Assembly (NCBI GenBank): GCA_902489795.1
Contig: CABUBU010000027.1
Coordinates: 1 to 21,037 of the forward strand
Length of the DNA stretch: 21,037 nucleotides
DNA from: an uncultured Azospirillum sp.
GTDB lineage: Bacteria > Pseudomonadota > Alphaproteobacteria > RF32 > CAG-239
Direction of reading: 5' to 3'
Below, one piece after another: positions 14,412-20,961 of the stretch. A model generated the notes under the pieces. The model worked only from the letters and a program-made list of their open reading frames with translations, made no database searches and was not told the DNA's origin. Position 1 is the stretch's first letter. Each line of letters starts with the position of its first letter. Made by a program: the position numbers and the translations under genes.

Positions 14412-14454
14412 GATAAGGTTAGATCTGAATTATTAACCAATTAAATTTCATGCT

Positions 14455-14925
14455 ATGAACAAATCAATGCAGACTCCGAAATTCGGAGATTTTCTGTTGA
14501 ATGACGGAACTTTCGTTTCTGCACCAACAGACGCAAAAAAAGTAAAGGGAATTTATCTGTACGACGGCATTTCGCTGATCGACTTTTCCCCGAAAAGAAA
14601 GACGTATCGCAAAGCCTGCCACTGGTGTTGGGAACACGGCGGCAACATCGCTTCGGTCAAAACCCTCTATTTCATCATTTTTCACCTTGAGGAAATCAAC
14701 CGGATACGCGAAAGCATCGGCTGCGAACCGCTGCCCAAAAACTTGCTTGTCTGGTCTTGCGGCGGTTTACACGGACAGGTTTATACGGTCTTCAACTACG
14801 CCGTTGACTTTTCGACCGCTGCCGTTCACACTTTGGTCGGCGAATGCGTACAGCTCGACGATTGCAGCACCGCCAATACAATCTGCGTCTGTGGCGAACC
14901 TGAAAAAATGTCCATGGGTATCTAA
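14455..14925 (+). CDS. Cys-rich protein of unknown function with faint DUF1566/Lcl-type resemblance
   Basis: A 156-aa protein with no signal peptide or membrane segment. The order of features recalls the DUF1566/Lcl C-terminal type: GDFLLNDGTFVS at the start, KVKGIYLYDG, then an Ala-Cys segment (KACHWCWEHGG), an Ile-rich helix ending EEINRIRESIG, PLPKNLLVWSC, and a final CVCGE. In that family the matching parts are a GWRLPT-like segment, a helix with IN, and a YWSS strand. The resemblance is from memory of patterns and is weak. Eight or so cysteines are spread through it. The upstream region is AT-rich without a ribosome site, unlike most neighbours. It is followed by a strong terminator, so it is probably monocistronic. 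Confidence 0.7.
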   Translation: MNKSMQTPKFGDFLLNDGTFVSAPTDAKKVKGIYLYDGISLIDFSPKRKTYRKACHWCWEHGGNIASVKTLYFIIFHLEEINRIRESIGCEPLPKNLLVWSCGGLHGQVYTVFNYAVDFSTAAVHTLVGECVQLDDCSTANTICVCGEPEKMSMGI

Positions 14926-14941
14926 AGAAACCTCATTCCGT

Positions 14942-14978
14942 ATCCCCGCGTGTCCATACACACCCGGGGATTTTTTTT
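14942..14978 (+). terminator. Terminator of the 14455 gene
   Basis: A 7-bp stem ATCCCCG / CGGGGAT (14942-14948, 14965-14971), extended inside by GTGT/ACAC, is followed by eight T (14971-14978). Confidence 0.85.
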
Positions 14979-14998
14979 ACGCTTTTCCAAGATAATCG

Positions 14999-15027
14999 TT
15001 GCCCTTCCGCTTTTTTTATTTTATGCT
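14999..15027 (+). promoter_or_regulatory. Possible promoter of the tandem four-Cys genes
   Basis: TTGCCC (14999-15004) and TATGCT (15022-15027) are 17 bases apart, both four of six matches to sigma-70. The ATG is 40 bases on, with AAGGAG at a good distance. Confidence 0.4.
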
Positions 15028-15066
15028 GACAGTTAATTATTAACGCTTACAAGGAGTATCAGACTA

Positions 15067-15606
15067 ATGAAAAAAATGATCTGGGCGCTCATTCTCGGCG
15101 CAATTGCCGTTTTCCCGGCTTACGCGGAAGAACCGACCTTCCCCGCGGCTTCCGGCAATGATGCCGCCGACAGTGCGAAAATTGAACAATATCTGGAACA
15201 GGCCGTTGACAAGCAGCTCGAGGCTTTACGCTCCTCCTTACCGATGGAAGTCAGCGCCGGCGTCGTCTGGAAAGACGTCGAAAAAAACAAAGACGGTCTT
15301 CGCTACATCTATCAGCTCGACATTGACAAGATGATTTCTTCGCTTCCTGCGGAGCTGCGTCAACACGTCGATGAAAACGGTAAAAAAGAAGTTCTCGGCA
15401 AAATGAAGTCAACCCTTTGTCCGCAAATCAAACCGATGCTTTGCGCCAGCCTCGACCTGATGAGCACTTTCAGCCCCAAACTGCAGCGGATTACCGCCAC
15501 ATATTTGCAGACGGACGGTTCCGAGTTCGCCGGTTGCAGCTATTCTTTAAACGACTGCGCTGAAGTGCTTGAACAATACAATCAGAAAGCTTCTGCCGCG
15601 GAGTAA
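15067..15606 (+). CDS. Secreted four-cysteine protein, paralogue 1
   Basis: A 179-aa protein with a clear signal peptide (residues 1-20, cleavage near AYA-EE). The mature protein has a low-complexity linker, a helix (36-57), then LPMEVSAGVVWKDVEK followed by a YIYQLDID strand. Four Cys come next at 118, 126, 157 and 164, in the pattern CX7C-X30-CX6C. The product of the next gene, 4 bases downstream, shares the layout and spacing. This one has an extra segment of about 20 residues (88-110). Presumably periplasmic with two disulfides. I do not recognise the family. The start is set by AAGGAG 10 bases before ATG. Confidence 0.85.
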   Translation: MKKMIWALILGAIAVFPAYAEEPTFPAASGNDAADSAKIEQYLEQAVDKQLEALRSSLPMEVSAGVVWKDVEKNKDGLRYIYQLDIDKMISSLPAELRQHVDENGKKEVLGKMKSTLCPQIKPMLCASLDLMSTFSPKLQRITATYLQTDGSEFAGCSYSLNDCAEVLEQYNQKASAAE

Positions 15607-15610
15607 TATC

Positions 15611-16054
15611 ATGAAAACATTTGCGGCCGCATTTCTCGTCGTTTTGTTTTCTTTCTTTCCCGCCGCCGCGCAGACGAAAAACGGCGGCGTCCGGCAGCTG
15701 AGCGACAAAGAGATCGACGCCCAACTGCGCAACATGCAGGACATGCTGCCGGTAGAAATACAAAGCGGCATCCGCTGGGTGGACATTAAACGCAGCGGCA
15801 GGGAGATCAAATATACATACATCGTCAACGTCAATTCCGCCGAATGGAACGACGGCGAACGGATGGCGATGATGATCAGACTGCAGGATTTCGGCTGCCG
15901 GCAGCTGTTGCCGGCAATGTGTCAGGGAGCACAGGTTATGTTTGCCTCCGGGCTCACCGCCACCACCACCTACCACGACAGTTTCGGCAACTATTTGTTT
16001 GACTGTACGTTCAACGAAGAAATCTGCCGGCCGCCGGAAATGCCGGAAGAATAA
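15611..16054 (+). CDS. Secreted four-cysteine protein, paralogue 2
   Basis: A 147-aa protein with a signal peptide (1-20, cleavage near AAA-QT). It aligns with the product of the preceding gene: MLPVEIQSGIRWVDIKR and YTYIVNVN match LPMEVSAGVVWKDVEK and YIYQLDID. Cysteines 96, 104, 132 and 139 repeat CX7C-X27-CX6C, with an acidic loop before the last Cys (EEIC here, LNDC there). The ATG at 15611 has GGAG 7 bases upstream, inside the end of gene 1, so both are made from one transcript. The pair most likely arose by duplication and may form a heterodimer; that is inference. Confidence 0.85.
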   Translation: MKTFAAAFLVVLFSFFPAAAQTKNGGVRQLSDKEIDAQLRNMQDMLPVEIQSGIRWVDIKRSGREIKYTYIVNVNSAEWNDGERMAMMIRLQDFGCRQLLPAMCQGAQVMFASGLTATTTYHDSFGNYLFDCTFNEEICRPPEMPEE

Positions 16055-16093
16055 GCTTTGTTCCTAACCACCGGTTTGTCGGCGTTTTTTTGC

Positions 16094-16129
16094 CGGCGGC
16101 GAACAGTCCGCTTTTTTGCCGCCGTTTTT
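16094..16129 (+). terminator. Probable terminator of the four-Cys operon
   Basis: A 7-bp GC stem CGGCGGC / GCCGCCG (16094-16100, 16118-16124) with a 17-base loop is followed by five T. It lies 40 bases after the second stop. Confidence 0.6.
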
Positions 16130-16173
16130 CCCGCGAATGTAAAATTTTTTTTAAAAATACGCATTAAGCCAAA

Positions 16174-16201
16174 TTAACAATTGCATTTTTTTCATTATAA
16201 G
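16174..16201 (+). promoter_or_regulatory. Possible promoter of the DUF805 gene
   Basis: TTAACA (16174-16179) and TATAAG (16196-16201) are 16 bases apart in AT-rich DNA, about 46 bases before the ATG. Confidence 0.5.
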
Positions 16202-16247
16202 CGCATCTTAATTAACGAAATAGATTTCATTTTATAAGGATATCCCA

Positions 16248-16703
16248 ATGGACATTAACGATGTAAAAAATACTTTCATAAAAGACGTCTTCCCCGTCTT
16301 TACCAAACAGGGCTGGGAAAAGTATTTCAAACCGGCGTTCACTAAAGAAGGCTTTGAAAAACACTTCGTAGAAGTGGTCAAAACCATGTATACTAACATT
16401 GACTTCAAAGGCCGCACCGGCCGTTCCCAATACTGGTACTTCTCCCTGTATTATCTTATTCTGGCGATTATCGCCGGCATTTTGGACGGCATCCTGTTCA
16501 GCGGCATCCTCGGCATGCTGCTTTCCCTCGGCCTGTTGCTGCCCAGCCTGGAACTGACCGTCCGCCGCATCCACGACCTCGGCAAACCCTGGTTCTGGCT
16601 TTTGATCAGCCTGGTGCCCTTCATCGGCGGCATCGCGCTTCTGATCTGGTTCTGCATGCCGGGAGAGGCCAAAGCCAACCAGTGGGGCGAACCGGTAAAA
16701 TAA
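16248..16703 (+). CDS. DUF805 membrane protein with duplicated N-terminal motif
   Basis: A 151-aa inner-membrane protein. The DUF805 domain starts at about residue 51 with FKGRTGRSQYWYF, followed by hydrophobic helices, the hallmark TVRRIHDLGKPWFWLLI, and the GNxxG-like end (KANQWGEPVK). The family function is unknown; it is common in bacterial inner membranes. The 50-residue N-terminal extension contains two copies of a short unit, VFTKQGWEKYFK and AFTKEGFEKHFV, in tandem. AAGGAT precedes the ATG. It stands alone between two terminators. Confidence 0.9.
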   Translation: MDINDVKNTFIKDVFPVFTKQGWEKYFKPAFTKEGFEKHFVEVVKTMYTNIDFKGRTGRSQYWYFSLYYLILAIIAGILDGILFSGILGMLLSLGLLLPSLELTVRRIHDLGKPWFWLLISLVPFIGGIALLIWFCMPGEAKANQWGEPVK

Positions 16704-16721
16704 GGTTTTCTCCGCCTCCCC

Positions 16722-16750
16722 AAAAAAGCCGTTTTCAAAACGGCTTTTTT
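16722..16750. terminator. Bidirectional terminator between DUF805 and the MFS remnant
   Basis: A long perfect palindrome AAAAAAGCCGTTTT / AAAACGGCTTTTTT with one central base (16722-16750), A-rich on one side and T-rich on the other, lies between two converging genes. Confidence 0.9.
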
Positions 16751-16758
16751 CGTTTTGT

Positions 16759-16992
16759 TCAATTTCCGCCTTTTCCTTTCGTCAAACGGCGGAAATGCAG
16801 AATCATAAACAGCTCGGCCGTCGCCAGCAAACCCCCCGGCGCATAGGCGGCGACAAAATGTCCCGCCTGCGGAATGCTGACGTTGAGATCAGCCGCCGCA
16901 CCGGACAAAACGCTCATCATGCCGAACTCCGACATCCGCAGTCCCAACGTACCGGCCGCCAGGGCAAGCAAAGCGGGGATGTTTTTCATCAT
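16759..16992 (-). pseudogene. MFS transporter remnant (N-terminus joined to a C-terminal-like tail)
   Basis: This 77-codon frame begins exactly like an AraJ-type MFS efflux permease: KNIPALLALAAGTLGLRMSE, then FGMMSVLS, AADLNVSIPQAGHFVAAYA. It should continue for about 390 residues but instead jumps after AYA to GGLLATAELFMILHFRR and ends LTKGKGGN, which looks like a last helix and basic tail of such a transporter. Most of the 12 helices are missing. An internal in-frame deletion explains it. The start at 16992 has AGAGG 6 bases upstream; 17022 is an alternative. Two leftover helices are unlikely to transport anything. Confidence 0.75.
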
Positions 16993-17128
16993 TTTCTGCC
17001 TCTTGTTGAATTTTCCTTTCATAAAAGAAAAGTTCCTCCGTTTTCAGATTCAACGATTCGGCCGTTTTTTTACGGCAAATTAACTGTTGCCGGCTAAATT
17101 TGAACAAAAACATACAGGAAGAACAAAC

Positions 17129-17872
17129 ATGCTGGAAGCAATTATCGAAATTGTCCGCGAATGTGGAAAAATCATACTCGACCCGCCGGCCAAAGAAGTC
17201 GGCAGCAAAAACCGCAACCCCAAAGACCTGGTTACCTCCTGCGACATTCAAATTCAGGAAATTCTCAGGCAAAAGCTGACCGCGCTGCTGCCGGAAGCCT
17301 CTTTCCTCGGAGAAGAAGGAAGCACAGACTACCGCCGGGACGGATATTGTTTTGTCTGCGATCCGATCGACGGCACCGTCAACTTTGTAAAAAATTACCG
17401 CTGGAGCTGCATTTCCGTCGCCCTGCTGAAAGACGGACGCCCCCAAACCGGGGTGGTTTTCAATCCGTTTGCCGACGAACTGTTTACCGCGGAAAAAGGC
17501 AAAGGCGCTTTCCTCAACCGACGTCCGATCCGCACTTCCGCCGATTCGCTCGATTTTTCGCTGGCCGCGTTCGGCACCGGCACTTATGATATGAACCTGA
17601 CTTGGAAACTGGCCGCCGCCTATTGCGAAAAGGCGCTTGACATCCGCCGCAGCGGCGCCGGCGCGCTCGATCTATGCAATGTTGCCTGCGGCCGCACCGG
17701 AATTTTCTGGGAATTGACGCTGAAGCCCTGGGACTTTGCCGCCGGAGTGCTGATCGTCGAAGAAGCCGGCGGCAGCGTCAAAAACTACGACGGCAGTCCG
17801 CTGACGGACTATTTTGCCGTCCAGAGCATATTTGCCCTTGCCAATCCGAAAATCCCGATTCTCCGCGTCTGA
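17129..17872 (+). CDS. Inositol monophosphatase family protein
   Basis: A 247-aa cytosolic, Mg-dependent, Li-sensitive-type phosphatase (IMPase/CysQ/SuhB superfamily). The metal ligands are all present: the GEEGS motif around residue 68, DPIDGTVNFV near residues 82-91, and the C-terminal KPWDFAAGVLIVEEAGG. The substrate within the family (inositol phosphate, PAP or other) cannot be read from the sequence. The ATG at 17129 is set by AGGAAG 7 bases upstream; a TTG at 17087 is a poorer choice. It diverges from the MFS remnant and converges with the HAD-like gene. Confidence 0.92.
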   Translation: MLEAIIEIVRECGKIILDPPAKEVGSKNRNPKDLVTSCDIQIQEILRQKLTALLPEASFLGEEGSTDYRRDGYCFVCDPIDGTVNFVKNYRWSCISVALLKDGRPQTGVVFNPFADELFTAEKGKGAFLNRRPIRTSADSLDFSLAAFGTGTYDMNLTWKLAAAYCEKALDIRRSGAGALDLCNVACGRTGIFWELTLKPWDFAAGVLIVEEAGGSVKNYDGSPLTDYFAVQSIFALANPKIPILRV

Positions 17873-17937
17873 CCCTTCGATTCTCCGGCAAATGCGAAAA
17901 AGATCCCCCTGACACGGCCGGAGGTTTTCAGGTTACA

Positions 17938-17963
17938 AAAAAGCCCGGCAAAAGCCGGGCTTT
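17938..17963 (-). terminator. Terminator of the HAD-like gene
   Basis: A 10-bp stem AAAGCCCGGC / GCCGGGCTTT with an AAAA loop (17940-17963) is followed on the minus strand by further T. It lies 20 bases past the stop of the minus-strand gene and may also serve the converging phosphatase gene. Confidence 0.85.
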
Positions 17964-17982
17964 AGCACATTGACAGACAACA

Positions 17983-18690
17983 TCAGAGCAGATCGTCCCT
18001 CCAGTCCGAAGCGGTCATAAAGCCGGAAGCGGACGGTGCCGACGCGGACACAGGCTCTGCAAGCTCGCCGGCAATCCAGTCAAACACCGATGCCGAAGCC
18101 TCTTCAAAACGACTGACGCCGAGAACATAAGCCGGTTCGGCATAGCCGCTGCCGGCAATGACGACAACTTCCTCCGCGTCGGGCCATTCTTTTACCGCCT
18201 CGTTCAACAACTCGATGCGGCTGTTAAAACGCCGGTCGTAACCGCCGACGGTTCCCCGAGGTTCTTCTTTTTCCGCCGTGCCGATGGCAATGTCGATCAG
18301 ACCGTCCAGTTTCCGCATTCGGATTTCTTCTTCGAGAATCTTCTGCGTTTTGTTGGAAACGACGGCCGTGACATACCCGCACGCATTGAGTTTCCGCAAA
18401 AACGGCAGGGCGTTTTCGGTCAGCGGCGGCAGCGGCAGACGACGATAGGTCTCGTAAAAAATCTCCCGTGCCCGGCGGCCTTTCTCGTCACCCAGCAGTT
18501 CGCAAAAACTTTGCCAGATTTTTTCCGGCTGTTCGCCCTGCATGCTTACGGTATCGTCCCAAGTCCATTTGGCATGCAAATTCGGATCAACTTCCGCCAG
18601 CATCGCCAAATAAGCTGGATGAACCTTGTTTTCCACAACGCCGGAGACAAGCGCATTATCCCATCCCAGAATAAATAATTTATTTTTCAT
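17983..18690 (-). CDS. HAD-fold protein lacking catalytic aspartates
   Basis: A 235-aa protein laid out like a Cof/phosphoglycolate-type HAD hydrolase with a helical cap. A first strand and loop (KLFILGWDNALVSG) are followed by a cap helix with KIWQSFCELLG, motif II VVSNKT (S112), a segment with KEEP (141-144), and a strand VVVIAGSGYAEPA where motif IV should be. The nucleophile position of DxDGT is Gly (G9-W-D11-N-A), and motif IV has no Asp pair. It is therefore predicted to be inactive as a phosphatase. The C-terminus ends in a Ser/Ala-rich tail. The ATG at 18690 is chosen because the promoter at 18719-18747 lies upstream of it; no Shine-Dalgarno is visible. Fold assignment is from motif order. 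Confidence 0.7.
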   Translation of the reverse strand: MKNKLFILGWDNALVSGVVENKVHPAYLAMLAEVDPNLHAKWTWDDTVSMQGEQPEKIWQSFCELLGDEKGRRAREIFYETYRRLPLPPLTENALPFLRKLNACGYVTAVVSNKTQKILEEEIRMRKLDGLIDIAIGTAEKEEPRGTVGGYDRRFNSRIELLNEAVKEWPDAEEVVVIAGSGYAEPAYVLGVSRFEEASASVFDWIAGELAEPVSASAPSASGFMTASDWRDDLL

Positions 18691-18718
18691 ATCGTTAAAA
18701 ATTTGAGTTTCCGCAAAT

Positions 18719-18747
18719 CTTGTAGCACACACGCACATTTTTGTCAA
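18719..18747 (-). promoter_or_regulatory. Promoter of the HAD-like gene
   Basis: On the minus strand a perfect TTGACA (18747-18742) and TACAAG (18724-18719) are 17 bases apart. This argues against an upstream start at 18747 for the HAD-like gene, since the coding extension would cover the promoter. Confidence 0.65.
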
Positions 18748-18805
18748 ACGGCTTTTCCCGTCTCCGCCCGAAATAGCTTATAAACAGGCACATTTCGACC
18801 CCGAA

Positions 18806-18839
18806 AAGATCTAGGCCGGAATAGACAAAAACAGATCTT
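18806..18839. repeat. Inverted repeat upstream of the histidine phosphatase
   Basis: AAGATCT (18806-18812) and AGATCTT (18833-18839) are perfect 7-bp inverted repeats 20 bases apart. The second abuts TTGACT (18838-18843), a possible -35 for the plus-strand gene, so an operator role is conceivable. Confidence 0.35.
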
Positions 18840-18914
18840 GACTTTCCGTTCAAAACAAATTATTCAAAAGGCGGAAACATATTTATTAAGTTATTTTTTT
18901 AATTTTTTACTATT

Positions 18915-19508
18915 ATGAAAAAGAATCTGTACATTTTCAGACACGGACAAACGGATTTCAACCTGCACAACATTTGGCAGGGCTGTCAATACAACCCGGA
19001 ACTGAACGAAACCGGCAGAAGACAGGCTTATGAGCTCGGCCACAAGCTGTTGCCGCTTAATCTCGAAGTCATCTACACTTCTCCGCTCAAACGCGCGCTG
19101 CAAACGGCGGAGATCGCTGCCAAACAGATGGAGCCGACGCCTAAAATAGAAATTATTCCCAACCTCAGGGAAGGAAATTTCGGTTTGGCGGAAGGTTCCC
19201 GGATCGGAAAGCTCATGCGCGACTGCCCCGAACTGACGGAACAGATCGTCAATCCGACAAAAGAAACCTGGGACAAGGCGTTTCCCGGTCGTGACAGCGA
19301 AAGCAAACATAAAATTTTCGACCGCGTGATCGGCGCCTTCGGAGAAATTGTGCTCTATCCCGGGGACAACATCGGCATTTCCGCTCATGGCGGCGTCTTG
19401 AGCGCTCTGGCCTGCGGACTGGAACTGCCAAACGTCGACTACGAGAACTGTGCGGTGCTGCACTTAACTTACGACACAGATGCCCGCACCTTTGCCCGTG
19501 CCGAGTAA
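18915..19508 (+). CDS. Histidine phosphatase superfamily protein (phosphoglycerate mutase-like)
   Basis: A 197-aa cytosolic protein of the branch-1 histidine phosphatase superfamily. RHG (R9-H10-G11) in YIFRHGQTDFN holds the nucleophilic His; YTSPLKRALQTAE gives the conserved Arg, and ISAHGGVLSALA gives the second His. The WQG near N-terminal residue 21 and LNETGRRQA are typical of GpmB/CobC-type members. The substrate is not deducible. No Shine-Dalgarno precedes the ATG; the leader is T-rich. It stands between the divergent HAD-like gene and its own terminator. Confidence 0.92.
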   Translation: MKKNLYIFRHGQTDFNLHNIWQGCQYNPELNETGRRQAYELGHKLLPLNLEVIYTSPLKRALQTAEIAAKQMEPTPKIEIIPNLREGNFGLAEGSRIGKLMRDCPELTEQIVNPTKETWDKAFPGRDSESKHKIFDRVIGAFGEIVLYPGDNIGISAHGGVLSALACGLELPNVDYENCAVLHLTYDTDARTFARAE

Positions 19509-19515
19509 CAACTTC

Positions 19516-19565
19516 AAACTCCGCTGCTTCTTATCCTTAACCGGAAAGAACCGGCGGAGTTTTTC
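19516..19565 (+). terminator. Terminator of the histidine phosphatase gene, possibly bidirectional
   Basis: AAACTCCGC (19516-19524) pairs with GCGGAGTTT (19554-19562), with an inner CCGG/CCGG pair, and is followed by TTC. It lies between two converging genes and has T-runs on both strands. Confidence 0.7.
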
Positions 19566-19621
19566 ATACCCTCAATGCGGAAAATATTGTTAATTTATCT
19601 TTTTTTATCCTAAAATATCTG

Positions 19622-20248
19622 TTACTGGCGACTGAGACCGTTCAGCCAAGCAATAATTTTATTGTTGACTTCCCGCTCATAACCTTCCGGCAGATTGTTG
19701 AAAACGGCCGCAGTGTCAACTTCCGCATTTTTTGCTTCCCTGACAAAATCGGCAAAAAAGCTGCCGTAATTGCTGCCCTGAGTGGAAAAAGGAACCACGA
19801 TTCGCCCGCCGAAATCCGTCTGCTTCAGATAAGAAAACAGCGGCGTCGCCATCGTATACCACCAAACCGGCGCACCGACAAACACAACGTCGTAAGCTTT
19901 CGGATCGGGAAGTTCTCCGGCCAGTTCTGGATATTCCCCGTTTTTCAGCCGTTTATTCAATGTCAGATAAAACCACGGCGTTTTCTTAAACTTTTCTCTG
20001 GTTTTGATTTCATAAATGTCGGCGCCGGTCTTTTCCCTGATCTTTTCGGCAATCTCGCGGGTATGTCCGTCAAGCGAATAATAAACCACCAGCGCTTTGC
20101 CGAAATGCCCGGTAAATTCCTTTTCCGGACCGGCATACCGCGACATTTCCTCCTTGTTTTTTGCCGCCACCCTCGTCAGATGCCAGACGCTCGCCGCGGC
20201 AATGACAACAACAGCGGCAATAACGAAATAAACAACAAACTTTAACAT
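19622..20248 (-). CDS. Membrane-anchored flavodoxin family protein
   Basis: A 208-aa protein. Residues 4-22 form a single membrane anchor (VVYFVIAAVVVIAAASVW). The flavodoxin fold starts at about residue 52 with VVYYSLDGHTREIAEKI, the FMN phosphate loop. It continues with FVGAPVWWYTMATPL, which packs on the flavin, and IVVPFSTQGSNYG. It matches the flavodoxin_4-type proteins that are often reductases or electron carriers; here it would face the cytoplasm or periplasm beside the membrane. Length without the anchor is normal. AAAGGA precedes the ATG. No partner redox gene is adjacent. Confidence 0.88.
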   Translation of the reverse strand: MLKFVVYFVIAAVVVIAAASVWHLTRVAAKNKEEMSRYAGPEKEFTGHFGKALVVYYSLDGHTREIAEKIREKTGADIYEIKTREKFKKTPWFYLTLNKRLKNGEYPELAGELPDPKAYDVVFVGAPVWWYTMATPLFSYLKQTDFGGRIVVPFSTQGSNYGSFFADFVREAKNAEVDTAAVFNNLPEGYEREVNNKIIAWLNGLSRQ

Positions 20249-20280
20249 GAAATTTCCTTTCCCGGTTTTGTTTTCTCATA

Positions 20281-20308
20281 ATCATATATCTTAATCTTTA
20301 CTTTTCAA
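20281..20308 (-). promoter_or_regulatory. Promoter of the flavodoxin gene
   Basis: On the minus strand TTGAAA (20308-20303) and TATGAT (20286-20281) are 16 bases apart, about 33 bases before the ATG. Confidence 0.55.
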
Positions 20309-20375
20309 TAAACGATCATCGGCACTGCCCGCATCCGGCGGAAAACGGCGTTTTTCCTCTTTCTGCAAAAAACAG

Positions 20376-20421
20376 TTGACAATAATAATATATAGAATTA
20401 TCTTTATATATAGTTATTGTC
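20376..20421 (+). promoter_or_regulatory. Promoter with overlapping long inverted repeat upstream of the 20443 gene
   Basis: TTGACA (20376-20381) and TATCTT (20399-20404) are 17 bases apart. A long interrupted palindrome covers them: GACAATAA (20378-20385) with TTATTGTC (20414-20421), plus an inner ATATATA pair, about 15 of 18 arm positions matching. An operator for a dimeric repressor is likely by position; the regulator is unknown. Confidence 0.6.
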
Positions 20422-20442
20422 ATATATTGAAAGAATTATATA

Positions 20443-20943
20443 ATGAAACTGTTAACCGTTCTGCCGGGCTTCGTTTTGCTTCCCTTTTCCGCTCAGGCCA
20501 ACCCGGCCTGTGTGGTCTGCACGGTCGCCGTCGGCGCTTCGCTGGAAATCGCCCGTCGGCTGGGCATCAGCGACAACGTGGTCGGTCTTTGGGCCGGCGC
20601 CATGCTGGCCATTCTCGGCTACTGGACGATCGCCTGGTTTGAGAAGAAAAACTGGCGTTTTGCCGGCCGCGATTTCTGGCTGATCACCCTGAGCGTCGCC
20701 ATGATCGGATTCGTTTATCGGGGCATGCTGACATATTCGCCGCAGGTTTATCTGTTCCTTTATATTGATCCGTTTTTACTTTCTGCCGTCGCCGGTGCCC
20801 TGATATTCATCGCCTCAACGCAATTATACGGACGGATGAAAACAAAAAACGGCGGACATGCTCATTTCCCGTTTGAAAAAGTCGTTTTGCCGCTGATGTT
20901 CTTAACCGCCGCCAGCGCCGCCATAAACTACTATCCCTATTAA
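20443..20943 (+). CDS. Membrane protein with signal peptide and N-terminal CxxC
   Basis: A 166-aa protein. It begins with a signal peptide (1-19, cleavage near AQA-NP), then NPACVVCTVAVGASLEIARR with a CxxC (C23, C26) right at the mature N-terminus, and three to four membrane helices (about 47-63, 76-93, 104-124, 145-162). A Lys/Arg-rich loop with GGHAH lies near residue 135. I recall similar ACPVCTVAVGAG starts in other bacteria but no function. The CxxC next to the membrane suggests metal or thiol chemistry. The promoter carries a palindrome. The stop is followed by another gene 18 bases on, so it is probably in an operon. Confidence 0.8.
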   Translation: MKLLTVLPGFVLLPFSAQANPACVVCTVAVGASLEIARRLGISDNVVGLWAGAMLAILGYWTIAWFEKKNWRFAGRDFWLITLSVAMIGFVYRGMLTYSPQVYLFLYIDPFLLSAVAGALIFIASTQLYGRMKTKNGGHAHFPFEKVVLPLMFLTAASAAINYYPY

Positions 20944-20961
20944 ATTCCAAAGAGAAAAAAC

